DNA of 64,000 nucleotides. Origin: Spirosoma profusum. Lineage in GTDB: Bacteria; Bacteroidota; Bacteroidia; Cytophagales; Spirosomataceae. Positions 34,524-42,629 of this stretch are shown here, one piece after another (positions within the stretch are counted from its first letter, which is position 1; each line of letters begins with the position of its first letter). The position numbers were made by a program, and so were the translations under genes. The stretch lies in NCBI RefSeq assembly GCF_014699005.1, contig NZ_JACWZY010000002.1, positions 310,001 through 374,000 of the forward strand, in the 5' to 3' direction. The notes under the pieces were generated by a model. The model made no database searches and was not told the origin of the DNA. It saw only the letters and a program-made list of their open reading frames with translations.

Positions 34524-34603
34524 GGCGGCAATAGGCTCCGGCTGTTGTCATAACTGCTTTCCAATTACAGACCTAGAAGTAACAGCCAGAGCCTGTTACC
34601 GCC
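34524..34603 (+). terminator. Imperfect long hairpin between the amine oxidase and the Hint gene
   Basis: Arms 34524-34546 and 34581-34603 pair at 20 of 23 positions by Watson-Crick plus one U-G wobble. It begins directly after the amine oxidase stop and ends 7 bases before ATG 34611. No T-run follows, so it could be a processing or translational control structure rather than a terminator. Confidence 0.6.
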
Positions 34604-34610
34604 AAATACC

Positions 34611-35606
34611 ATGAAAAACAACCTGCTATCGATCCTAATTTTTCTTTGCTGTGCCGTAACGACTCAGTTATTAAGCCAGCGCGTATGGGCGCAAACGGCA
34701 TCAGCCAGTATGACTTTGGAGCAATTAAATGCGATCAAAGCCATCAAAATCGCCAACCTCGATAAAGATACGTACTTCAAATCAGGCGGCTTCATACTAG
34801 ATCGTTATGAAGAGCGTCCCGCCTACGTATTCACCTACAGCGATGGCATCACCCGGAAAATCTACCTTTACAAAGTCTTTTCTGCCGAAGACACCAAAGA
34901 ACTCGGCCTGCTGGCTATCTATCAGAATGGCAAAACCAACGAGGTAAAACCATTCGTCATTCCGGGCGCTTCAGCTGACCGCAAAGCGTGGGATGCTTAC
35001 ATCGACGATCTCAAATACGTCGGCGAAAAAGAGCCGGGACTGATGTCGACACTGACGTTCGTGCTTTCGCGCGAGATGGCAGGTCTATTGTCTGGGAACA
35101 ATGGTAAATCAGATGGAGGTGGGACGAAGAAAAAAGAAGAGTATAACTTCTGCTTTGCGCCAACTGCTCCTGTTACGTTATCAGACGGTTCGTCAAAACC
35201 CATCAGTACTGTTCAGGTGGGCGACGTAGTGATGGGATACAACGCAGCAACTAAGACCTTCGCCCCAACGAACGTAACACGTTTCAACACGCACCAGGGC
35301 AATTTTGCATTGGCTGCGGTTTGGCTCACACCCACCCAGGAACTTACCGCTGACACACGTAACACGCCCGCTACGTTGACGCTACTCGAAGCAACGGCCA
35401 ACCATCCCGTTCTGACGGCGGCTGGCCAAAAACCATTGGGCAACGTAACGACTGGCGATATCCTATTCCGCATGGAAAATGGCAAATTGGTAACGTATCG
35501 CGTAGTGCGTACTGAAAAATCGGTACGTTCGGTAAACACCGTTTACAACCTTTCGACGGAATCGGGTGCCTATCTGGTGCACGAAACGGTCGTAATGGAT
35601 AAATAA
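34611..35606 (+). CDS. Secreted protein with a C-terminal Hint (Hedgehog/intein) domain
   Basis: 331 residues, signal peptide ending near RVWAQTA. Residues 35-160 form an unassigned beta-rich domain (YFKSGGFILDRYEERPAYVFTYSDG). A Gly/Lys linker leads to a Hint domain from Cys181: CFAPTAPVTLSDGSSKPISTVQVGDVVMGY (block A), ATANHPVLTA with the block-B His265, and VNTVYNLSTESGAYLVHETVV at the end. The canonical intein C-terminal His-Asn is absent, so protein splicing is unlikely, but N-terminal acyl-shift cleavage at Cys181, as in Hedgehog or BIL domains, is plausible. It follows two Tat-exported enzymes. Confidence 0.8.
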   Translation: MKNNLLSILIFLCCAVTTQLLSQRVWAQTASASMTLEQLNAIKAIKIANLDKDTYFKSGGFILDRYEERPAYVFTYSDGITRKIYLYKVFSAEDTKELGLLAIYQNGKTNEVKPFVIPGASADRKAWDAYIDDLKYVGEKEPGLMSTLTFVLSREMAGLLSGNNGKSDGGGTKKKEEYNFCFAPTAPVTLSDGSSKPISTVQVGDVVMGYNAATKTFAPTNVTRFNTHQGNFALAAVWLTPTQELTADTRNTPATLTLLEATANHPVLTAAGQKPLGNVTTGDILFRMENGKLVTYRVVRTEKSVRSVNTVYNLSTESGAYLVHETVVMDK

Positions 35607-35618
35607 TTTCGCTTTTGC

Positions 35619-35685
35619 TACGTAACGCGGCCATCTTATCCACATGGTTATATCTACTATGTGGACAAGATGGCCGCGTTACGTA
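35619..35685 (+). terminator. Long hairpin terminator after the Hint gene
   Basis: Arms 35619-35645 and 35659-35685 pair at 26 of 27 positions around a 13-base loop, then TTTTT. The stem ends are TACGTAACGCGG and complement, so ACGTA lies in the stem. It ends 32 bases before the carbonic anhydrase ATG. Confidence 0.8.
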
Positions 35686-35717
35686 TTTTTGCCGAAAATG
35701 ACCAATCAACGTTAGAT

Positions 35718-36227
35718 ATGGCACTGATTAAATCTGTTCATGGCATCTCCCCACAATTCGGTGATAACTGTTGGTTTGCCGATAATGCTACGTTAGTTGG
35801 ACAAATAACAATGGGCCGGGATTGTACCGTCTGGTTTAACGCCGTCGTGCGGGGCGATGTAAACACCATTACCATTGGTGACCGGACCAACATTCAGGAT
35901 GGGGCCGTTATTCACTGCACGTATCAGCGGTTTAAAACCACCATCGGTAGCAACGTATCAATTGCGCACAATGCTGTTGTGCATGGTTGTACGCTCGAAG
36001 ACAACGTATTAGTTGGTATGGGCGCGATTGTGATGGATGGAGCTGTAGTGGGATCGGGAAGTATTATTGCAGCAGGTGCCATTGTAACACAACATGCCGT
36101 TGTACCACCGGGGTCGATTTATGCTGGAAATCCAGCCCGTTTTCTAAAAGCCGTTTCGCCCGAACAGGCCGAAATTTTTAGTCGCACGGCTAACAACTAC
36201 GTCATGTACGCAGAATGGTTTAAATGA
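35718..36227 (+). CDS. Gamma-class carbonic anhydrase family protein
   Basis: 169 residues from ATG 35718 (MALIKSVHGISPQFG); an upstream in-frame ATG lies in the terminator hairpin and is rejected. The left-handed beta-helix hexapeptide pattern is clear: DNATLVGQITMGRDCTVWFNAVVRGDVNTITIGDRTNIQDGAVIH, then SIAHNAVVHGCTLEDNVLVGMGAIVMDGAVVGSGSIIAAGAIV. His residues at IH, AH and VHG fit zinc binding in trimeric gamma-CA/PaaY-like proteins. Whether it hydrates CO2 or acts as an acyl-CoA thioesterase-like scaffold is not decided by sequence. Confidence 0.92.
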   Translation: MALIKSVHGISPQFGDNCWFADNATLVGQITMGRDCTVWFNAVVRGDVNTITIGDRTNIQDGAVIHCTYQRFKTTIGSNVSIAHNAVVHGCTLEDNVLVGMGAIVMDGAVVGSGSIIAAGAIVTQHAVVPPGSIYAGNPARFLKAVSPEQAEIFSRTANNYVMYAEWFK

Positions 36228-36290
36228 ATCTGTCCGTCTAGATAGCCGAGCAATCTGCTACGTTGATACTCCCAAACTTTCCTTTTGTTA

Positions 36291-36908
36291 ATGGATGATT
36301 TTCTGATTTACCTACGGCTCGGGTTCGACCATATCACCGATCCCAGCGGCTATGATCATATCCTATTTGTTGTGGCTCTCTGTGCAGTTTATACCCTTCA
36401 GCAATGGCGACAGGTATTGATTTTGGTAACGGCATTTACTATTGGGCATTCCATTACGTTAGCGATGGCAACATTGCGACTAATTCAATACAAAACCGAA
36501 GTAATAGAACTTCTGATTCCGATTACCATTCTGATAACGGCCTTTGCTAACTTCTTTTTTCAGGAGACAAAATCAAAATCGGCTTCCAGCAATCAACGTA
36601 GCAGAAACCGCCTTCGCTATGGGTTGGCGATGGCATTCGGACTTATTCATGGGATGGGATTTTCGAACTACCTGCGCAGTTTGCTGGGCCGGGAAGCTGA
36701 AATTGTGAAGCCATTACTAGCTTTTAACATCGGTCTGGAAATTGGTCAGCTTCTGATTGTCAGCCTGATGCTATTGCTGGCGTTTGTGGTACTGGATATT
36801 CTCAATAAATCCCGATTGCGCTGGGTGCTGATTGTATCAGGAATTGTGGCCGGTATGGCACTCTCGCTTGTAATTAACAATGAGTATCTGAAAGAGGTGA
36901 TGCAGTAG
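36291..36908 (+). CDS. HupE/UreJ-like integral membrane protein
   Basis: 205 residues from ATG 36291 (MDDFLIYLRLGFDHITDPSGYDHILFV); the frame's first codon is a TTG two codons earlier. Six hydrophobic segments are visible. The signature HITDPSGYDHILFV, the TIGHSITLAMA helix and GLIHGMGFSNYLR supply the conserved His/Asp residues of the HupE/UreJ family, which is associated with nickel (or cobalt) uptake. No urease or hydrogenase genes are present, so the metal role is open. It is convergent with the SGNH gene, with only 7 bases between. Confidence 0.85.
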   Translation: MDDFLIYLRLGFDHITDPSGYDHILFVVALCAVYTLQQWRQVLILVTAFTIGHSITLAMATLRLIQYKTEVIELLIPITILITAFANFFFQETKSKSASSNQRSRNRLRYGLAMAFGLIHGMGFSNYLRSLLGREAEIVKPLLAFNIGLEIGQLLIVSLMLLLAFVVLDILNKSRLRWVLIVSGIVAGMALSLVINNEYLKEVMQ

Positions 36909-36915
36909 CGTTACG

Positions 36916-37806
36916 TTACCGATTAGGCGTAGAAGTTGGCTGCGAAATGGTTTGCGATTGGCTTAGTTGCTCGTATAGATAACGCGTGTATCGGATACAT
37001 TCATTACGTGGCAAGTGAATACCGTCAGTTGTTTGATATGTATCGGTTGGGTATGGAATGTGTTGGTAGGCCGAATTTGAGAACGTAGCATCCACCAATT
37101 CCCTCAGCCGACGACTAACGTTGGTATTGCGGATTCGAGGGTCGGTTGGCATCTCAAAAAAGATCAGCTTTGTTCCCCGCTTCTGTAATTCCTGAATATA
37201 CGTATCGGCTTTGTCGATTGTCTGCTGTAGGGCCTTATCGTCAGGTCTATCATTGGTTTGGCTGAGTCGCTTTTGCACCAGCCGAGTTACAAAAGCCGTA
37301 TCGACGGTTTCGACAATATCGTCTGATGCTCCTCCACGCCAGTCACGTAACAACGCTTTCATGACGCCAATCGGCTGATATTTAAGCCGCATGAATGGTA
37401 CGTATTCCCGAATCTGTGACCAGCCCGTCTCTGTAAATTTGCCGAAAAACGTAGTGTCAGGCATTCGATCTAACGTATTGATTTCAACCAACACCAGCTT
37501 TGGTTTGTATCCAGCATGCGCAATCAGATGCAGCCCATCTACCGACGCCATTCCCTCCAGCGCTAAATTGTAGTAACGGTCATTATGTCCGGGCAGACTA
37601 TCGAACAGCAGCCGGTTACTCATAGACGACCCTACAATGACTGTATCGGCCTGCGTTCCGTTTTCGTAGAGAAACTCTTCGGCTTTAACCGTGTTACGTT
37701 GCTCAACGGTTTGTGCTGTTCGGCGGATGCTGCTCCGAAAAACAGTAATGAACAAGCTGTAAGTCAGCAGTAACAATAGGGTTGTGAATAGCGCTTTCCG
37801 AATCAT
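36916..37806 (-). CDS. SGNH-type membrane-anchored O-acyltransferase partner of MBOAT
   Basis: 296 residues. One N-terminal transmembrane anchor (ALFTTLLLLLTYSLFITVF) is followed by an SGNH/AlgX-like domain: DTVIVGSSMSNRL (block I Ser), NLALEGMASVDGLHLI, KLVLVEINTLD and the C-terminal TTDGIHLPRNE, where DxxH gives the catalytic Asp and His. Such proteins receive an acyl group from MBOAT and transfer it to an extracytoplasmic polymer. Its ATG shares one base with the MBOAT stop (TAATG), so the two are translationally coupled. The acceptor polymer is unknown. Confidence 0.8.
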   Translation of the reverse strand: MIRKALFTTLLLLLTYSLFITVFRSSIRRTAQTVEQRNTVKAEEFLYENGTQADTVIVGSSMSNRLLFDSLPGHNDRYYNLALEGMASVDGLHLIAHAGYKPKLVLVEINTLDRMPDTTFFGKFTETGWSQIREYVPFMRLKYQPIGVMKALLRDWRGGASDDIVETVDTAFVTRLVQKRLSQTNDRPDDKALQQTIDKADTYIQELQKRGTKLIFFEMPTDPRIRNTNVSRRLRELVDATFSNSAYQHIPYPTDTYQTTDGIHLPRNECIRYTRYLYEQLSQSQTISQPTSTPNR

Positions 37807-39218
37807 TAGAATTGAAAATAGATAAACGCTCCTCCCGAGCCGCTATTCGTAATCACTAAAAAAATCATAATAGCATAGGCCGCAAACTCCCAGGCAGGGT
37901 GTTTTTCAGTTTTGCTTCTACGTTCACCTAGTAAATAATTGACATGATACAGAATCACAGCCAGCGCATACACCGCAATTAAACTGAGAACACGCCCATC
38001 GTTGGGTTTATCGATATTATTCACCAATGCCCGACAATACGCAATGACGTGGCTGAAATCGGGTAGTTTGAATAATAACCATAAAACCGTTACGTAGGCA
38101 AAAACAATAATACCCCGAATGAACTCACTTACACGAGTCGGTTTTGTTGGAAACAGATTATCGATAAACCGCTCCACCGCTAGCGCCAGTCCATGCGCGA
38201 ATCCCCAAATGGCGTAACTCCAGGCCGCTCCGTGCCATAAACCGCCCAAAACCATCGTCAACATCAGGTTCAGGTACGTTCGAAATGCACCGTGCCGGTT
38301 TCCGCCCAAAGGAATGTATAAGTATTCCCGCAGAAAGCTCGAAAGCGAAATATGCCAGCGTCGCCAGAAATCGGAGAACGAAACCGATACGTAGGGGAAG
38401 TTGAAATTTATAGGAAAGTCGTATCCAAACAGCCCGGCCAGCCCGAGTGCAATGAGTGAATAACCAGCAAAATCGGCGAAAATCTGCATGGAATAGCCGA
38501 ATAATAGCCCCAGCAACGTAAGCGATGAATAGGCTTCAAAGTACGGATATGTAATAAGAGCCGTGTGGTCTTTTAGGTTATCGGCAATGACCATTTTCAA
38601 AAAATATCCAACCACCAACGCACGGAAGCACTTGTCCCACTGAATATCCTGCCAGAATTTTGGCTTGATCTGGGGGAGGAAAAAATACGCTTTCACGATA
38701 GGACCGGCCACCAGCTGCGGAAAAAATGCCTTGAAGAAAAAGACAGTCTGCGCGTGTTTCGCCAGATTTCGGGCAATCATTGATCGAAATTGGGGTACGT
38801 CGCGATTCCGATACGTATCGACCACCAGACTGATTCCCTGAAACGTAAAGAAAGAAATACCAATAGGCAACGGCAAGGCAATCAACGTCTCGGCGAGCGA
38901 ACTATCGGCAGGCAAAAACGTGCGGCTTAATAGGGGCCCGTATTTGAAGAAACAAAGAATGCTCAGATTAGCTACAACACCCCAAACCGCGTGAAAATGC
39001 CTTCGGTCGCTACGTCCATAAATTACGAAGTAACTGGAAACGATATTAATCGATACCGAGAGCAACAGCAACCACAGCAAATCGGCCTGGTTAGCGGCAT
39101 AAAACACCAGACTCGCCAGAATGAGTACTGGTACCTGCCACCGTCGTAAGGGTGGTAAGTAATAGAGAATCAGGGTTATGATTACCAGAACGACGAATTC
39201 AAAACTGGTAAAAAGCAT
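37806..39218 (-). CDS. MBOAT family O-acyltransferase (AlgI/DltB-like)
   Basis: 470 residues with about 11-12 hydrophobic helices. Family blocks: FYAANQADLLWLLLLSVSINI, GISFFTFQGISLVVDTYR, FFPQLVAGPIVKAYFFLPQ, SFSDFWRRWHISLSSFLREYLYIPLGGNR, and GGLWHGAAWSYAIWGF with the invariant His329. It transports an acyl group across the inner membrane for modification of a surface polymer, working with the overlapping SGNH protein. No polymer synthesis genes are in the operon, which resembles stand-alone cell-surface acylation units. Confidence 0.93.
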   Translation of the reverse strand: MLFTSFEFVVLVIITLILYYLPPLRRWQVPVLILASLVFYAANQADLLWLLLLSVSINIVSSYFVIYGRSDRRHFHAVWGVVANLSILCFFKYGPLLSRTFLPADSSLAETLIALPLPIGISFFTFQGISLVVDTYRNRDVPQFRSMIARNLAKHAQTVFFFKAFFPQLVAGPIVKAYFFLPQIKPKFWQDIQWDKCFRALVVGYFLKMVIADNLKDHTALITYPYFEAYSSLTLLGLLFGYSMQIFADFAGYSLIALGLAGLFGYDFPINFNFPYVSVSFSDFWRRWHISLSSFLREYLYIPLGGNRHGAFRTYLNLMLTMVLGGLWHGAAWSYAIWGFAHGLALAVERFIDNLFPTKPTRVSEFIRGIIVFAYVTVLWLLFKLPDFSHVIAYCRALVNNIDKPNDGRVLSLIAVYALAVILYHVNYLLGERRSKTEKHPAWEFAAYAIMIFLVITNSGSGGAFIYFQF

Positions 39219-39474
39219 TTTTAAAGAGGACTAACATAATGGTATAAGAGGCAATATTAAGGATGAACTAGTATTGGAAACAAAAAATACTTTTTCACCG
39301 GTCGTCTAAGATGAATGTCATGCCTCATTCAAATGTGGCATAAACAACGTAGTAACATAAAGTCTTGCTACGTTTCTGGAACACTTTCACTACGTTACGA
39401 TTCGGCTATTTGCTAATATATTTTATACTTTTTCTTTACTTTTACGTGCATTTCATGACAACTACAACCTAACT

Positions 39475-41886
39475 ATGCAAAAGATAATTTTGCTGTCGGC
39501 CGCTCTGGCCGTTTCAGTTTGGTCGGTACAGGCGCAGGCACCGGCACCAGCTACTCAAAACGCGAACACACGCTTCGAGCAGTTAGGCCCCATGCTACCG
39601 ACTCCCAATACGTTCCGGACAGCCGCCGGAGCGCCCGGTAAAGATTATTTCCAGAATCGTGCTGACTACGATATTAAGGTAGAACTGGACGATGCCAATC
39701 AGAAAATAACTGGCTCGGAAACCGTTACGTATCACAACAATTCGACCGACGAACTGCCTTTCATCTGGCTTCAGCTCGACCAGAATCTGTTTGCCAAAGG
39801 CTCAATCGGTAGCGTTACCCGTACGGGCGGTGTGAGCGAGAGCGGCATGAGTTTCTCGCAGTTGCAGAATCTGACTTCGGTGCGCGAACGCAGCCAGCAG
39901 CAGGCAACTGATAAATACGGCTATAAAATCACGGCGGTGAAAGATGCCAAATCGGGCAATCCGTTGAAATACGCCATCAATCAGACTATGATGCGAATCG
40001 ACTTGCCTACGGCATTAAAGCCTGGAGCCAGTTATTCGTTCAATGTCGACTGGAATTATTTCATTACCGAATACTACGGACGTAGCGGAATGGAGTTTTT
40101 CCCGAAAGATGGAAACTACAATTATTTCATTGCCCACTGGTTCCCCCGCCTTTGCGCTTATAACGACGTAAATGGCTGGCAGAATAAACAGTTCCTGGGT
40201 CAAGGCGAGTTTACGCTGATTTTTGGTAACTATAAAGTAGCGATCACGGTACCGAACGACCACGTAGTTGGCTCTACGGGCGAATGCCAGAATTATAAGC
40301 AAGTCTTGACGGCCACTCAACAGAAACGTCTGGCTCAGGCCGCTACGTCGAAAACGCCGGTTGTGATCGTGACACAGGCCGAAGCCGAAGCTGCCGAAAA
40401 AGCAAAGCCTGGCGACGCTAAGGGCAAAAAAACCTGGATTTACACCGCGCAGAACGTTCGTGACTTTGCTTTTACCAGCAGCCGCAAATTCATCTGGGAT
40501 GCCATGCAAACGGATGTTTACGGAGACGGTCGCAAAATCTGGAGTATGTCGTTCTATTCGAAAGAAGGAAATCCACTCTGGGGACAATATTCGACTCGTG
40601 TAGTAGAGCATACGCTGAAATCGTATGGTAACCGCACCATTAAATACCCATATCCGGTGGCTATTTCATGCCACGCTACGGCGGGTGGGGGTATGGAGTA
40701 TCCGATGATTTCGTTCAACGGCGGTCGGCCCGAACCCGATGGTACGTATTCGGCTCAGACCAAAGCCGGCATGATTGGGGTTATCATCCACGAAGTTGGT
40801 CATAACTTCTTCCCGATGATCGTTAACTCCGATGAACGTCAGTGGACCTGGATGGACGAAGGTCTCAATACGTTCTGCCAGTATCTGGCTGAGAAAGAGT
40901 GGGATTATGAATTCCCATCGCGCCGGGGTGAGCCGCAGTATATTGTCGATTACATGAAATCGGATAAATCGGTGTTGTCACCAATCATGACTTCATCCGA
41001 TAACGTCATCAGTCTTGGGCCTAATGCGTATGCCAAACCTGCTACGGCGCTCAACATTCTGCGCGAAACCGTCATGGGTCGCGAATTATTCGATTATGCA
41101 TTCAAAGAATACGCGCGTCGTTGGGCGTTTAAAAGCCCTGAACCTGCCGATTTCTTCCGCACGCTGGAAGATGCATCCGGTGTTGACCTCGACTGGTTCT
41201 GGAAAGGCTGGTTCTACGGCGTTGAACCCGTTGATCAGGATTTGACAGAAGTAGAATGGTATCAGGTCGATTCGGGCGACCCGGTTGCTTCGAAAGCTGC
41301 TGCAAAGGCCGAAGCGCAACGTCGGGCTGGTACGGTCAGCAAACAGCGCGATGCTGCTACCAAGGCTGAAACTGTTGTAGCCAAAGACTCGACCATGAAC
41401 GACTTCTACAACAGCTATGATCCTTACGCGGTAACGGAAAACGATAAAAAGAAATATCAGGAGTATCTGGCAACGTTGAGTGAGTCGGAACGTAACACGC
41501 TTACTGCTACGGCCGGTACAAACTTCTATACCCTTTCGTTAAAAAATAAAGGCGGTGTTCCCATGCCCGTTATTATTCGGATGCAGTTTGAAGACGGCAC
41601 AGACTCAGTAGCTCGCTTCCCAGCTGAAATCTGGCGTTTCAATGACGTATCGCTTAAAAAAGTCATTGCCACGAGCAAGAAAGTAACGCAGTGGACGCTC
41701 GACCCGTATCAGGAAATCGCTGACATTGACGCTGAAAACAACTCATTCCCTCGGGTATCGCAGCCAACGCGGTTCCAGTTGTTCAAGCAACGGCAGAGTC
41801 CTTTTGCTCCTCAGGGGCAAAATCCGATGCAACAACAGCGGGGCGGTACTACCCCGCCAGCAAGACAAGGTAGTGGTAGAAATTAA
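39475..41886 (+). CDS. M1 family metallopeptidase (secreted aminopeptidase)
   Basis: 803 residues, signal peptide ending VQAQA. The M1 catalytic domain shows the exopeptidase-type motif GGGMEYPMISF (residues 404-414), the zinc site HEVGH (439-443) and the third ligand Glu462 in WMDEGLN, exactly HExxH-x18-E. A C-terminal Gln/Pro-rich tail follows residue 760. An Ala/Lys/Glu-rich insertion lies around 300. It probably removes N-terminal residues from peptides outside the cytoplasm. The 256-base upstream gap is AT-rich with several ACGTA sites. An inverted repeat follows the stop. Confidence 0.93.
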   Translation: MQKIILLSAALAVSVWSVQAQAPAPATQNANTRFEQLGPMLPTPNTFRTAAGAPGKDYFQNRADYDIKVELDDANQKITGSETVTYHNNSTDELPFIWLQLDQNLFAKGSIGSVTRTGGVSESGMSFSQLQNLTSVRERSQQQATDKYGYKITAVKDAKSGNPLKYAINQTMMRIDLPTALKPGASYSFNVDWNYFITEYYGRSGMEFFPKDGNYNYFIAHWFPRLCAYNDVNGWQNKQFLGQGEFTLIFGNYKVAITVPNDHVVGSTGECQNYKQVLTATQQKRLAQAATSKTPVVIVTQAEAEAAEKAKPGDAKGKKTWIYTAQNVRDFAFTSSRKFIWDAMQTDVYGDGRKIWSMSFYSKEGNPLWGQYSTRVVEHTLKSYGNRTIKYPYPVAISCHATAGGGMEYPMISFNGGRPEPDGTYSAQTKAGMIGVIIHEVGHNFFPMIVNSDERQWTWMDEGLNTFCQYLAEKEWDYEFPSRRGEPQYIVDYMKSDKSVLSPIMTSSDNVISLGPNAYAKPATALNILRETVMGRELFDYAFKEYARRWAFKSPEPADFFRTLEDASGVDLDWFWKGWFYGVEPVDQDLTEVEWYQVDSGDPVASKAAAKAEAQRRAGTVSKQRDAATKAETVVAKDSTMNDFYNSYDPYAVTENDKKKYQEYLATLSESERNTLTATAGTNFYTLSLKNKGGVPMPVIIRMQFEDGTDSVARFPAEIWRFNDVSLKKVIATSKKVTQWTLDPYQEIADIDAENNSFPRVSQPTRFQLFKQRQSPFAPQGQNPMQQQRGGTTPPARQGSGRN

Positions 41887-41890
41887 TGAT

Positions 41891-41959
41891 TAATGGATAA
41901 TGTACAATGAATAATAGTAGCCCAGAATTTATCCATTATTCATTGTACATTATCCATTA
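41891..41959. repeat. Perfect 25-base inverted repeat before tRNA-Pro
   Basis: Arms 41891-41915 and 41935-41959 (TAATGGATAATGTACAATGA… and complement) flank a 19-base spacer. It begins 4 bases after the M1 peptidase stop and ends 23 bases before the tRNA. Being A/T-rich with no T-run, it may act as terminator or processing site. A related AATGAACAATGAATAATG string occurs at 26371-26388. Confidence 0.85.
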
Positions 41960-41982
41960 TCCATTAGTTTTGCAGTCCCTTT

Positions 41983-42056
41983 CGGGATGTAGCGCAGTCC
42001 GGTAGCGTGCTTGCATGGGGTGCAAGAGGTCGTGGGTTCGAATCCCGCCTTCCCGA
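41983..42056 (+). tRNA. tRNA-Pro (anticodon GGG)
   Basis: A 74-base cloverleaf. Acceptor CGGGATG pairs with CTTCCCG except for a T-T opposition at 41988/42050. The D-arm is GCGCAGTCCGGTAGCGT. Anticodon stem CTTGC/GCAAG has loop ATGGGGT with GGG at 42017-42019. The variable loop is 5 bases and the T-arm GTGGG-TTCGAAT-CCCGC includes one G-T pair. Discriminator is A. CCA is not encoded (ACA follows), so it must be added by nucleotidyltransferase. Confidence 0.93.
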
Positions 42057-42066
42057 CAATTCTTAG

Positions 42067-42092
42067 AGAGACGTAGTGTTTGCTACGTCTCT
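42067..42092 (+). terminator. Terminator of tRNA-Pro
   Basis: AGAGACGTAG (42067-42076) pairs with CTACGTCTCT (42083-42092) around a 6-base loop, followed by a T-run. It starts 11 bases after the tRNA. Both arms carry the ACGTA core. Confidence 0.85.
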
Positions 42093-42503
42093 TTTTTGTT
42101 GCCCTGCTACGTTTAATGGAATATGAACGTATAGAACGTAGTATGCTTTTCACTTGTCGTTGCGCTCTCTCAACAACTCTTTTTACATTTTTCTGAAGTT
42201 GTTTGTGGAATTTGGCACTACGTAGCATCTATCCAGAAACAAGCTGTTAATCATTCTATGAGAGCTATTAAAAACAATCTTAACAATTATTTCATGAGCC
42301 ATGCCCCGCCCTAACTACGTATCGGGTAGCGCTTTATCAGAGAGGGTTTTGAGTCGGGAATTGATAAACAAGAATTTAGCATTCTGGTTATCCGAAAAAA
42401 AATAATTCAGCAAAGTCAGATATATCCAAGTATTTATTGCTGGATTACAATATAAGTGAAACATTTGCCAAAAGGAATTGTGTGGTTTTTAACGGAAATC
42501 ACA

Positions 42504-42511
42504 TATTTTTG
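42504..42511 (+). promoter_or_regulatory. Candidate -7 promoter element of the exbB-tonB operon (TATTTTTG)
   Basis: TATTTTTG fits TAnnTTTG and lies 118 bases before ATG 42630. There is no clear TTTG -33 element at 19-23 bases; a T-run (42485-42490) is the nearest. Confidence 0.4.
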
Positions 42512-42629
42512 TGGAGGTTCGACGGTATTTCTATTAAATTTTTAACCGGACAAACCGAAAGAGTCTAAATTTTTCACTTTTTTTACCGGGTAAACCAACT
42601 TTTAATTTTAACCCTACAGTCCAGTTCCA

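Larger units (their letters stand above)
42057..42629. other. 573-base region between tRNA-Pro and exbB, no protein gene
   Basis: It contains the tRNA's terminator (42067-42092), a dense group of ACGTA sites between 42070 and 42325, and a promoter-like element at 42504 before the TonB operon. A minus-strand frame at 41950-42228 reads through the tRNA complement and is not real. From 42240 to 42480 I see only AT-rich sequence. Confidence 0.5.

Noticed and set aside
40015-40611. 198-residue minus-strand ORF opposite the M1 peptidase
   Set aside because: It is antisense to a strongly supported gene with intact zinc motifs, and its composition is typical of a shadow frame.
41950-42228. 92-residue minus-strand ORF containing KAGFEPTTSCTPCKHATGL
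   Set aside because: It is the antisense translation of tRNA-Pro and its terminator; this kind of peptide is a well-known false annotation over tRNA genes.
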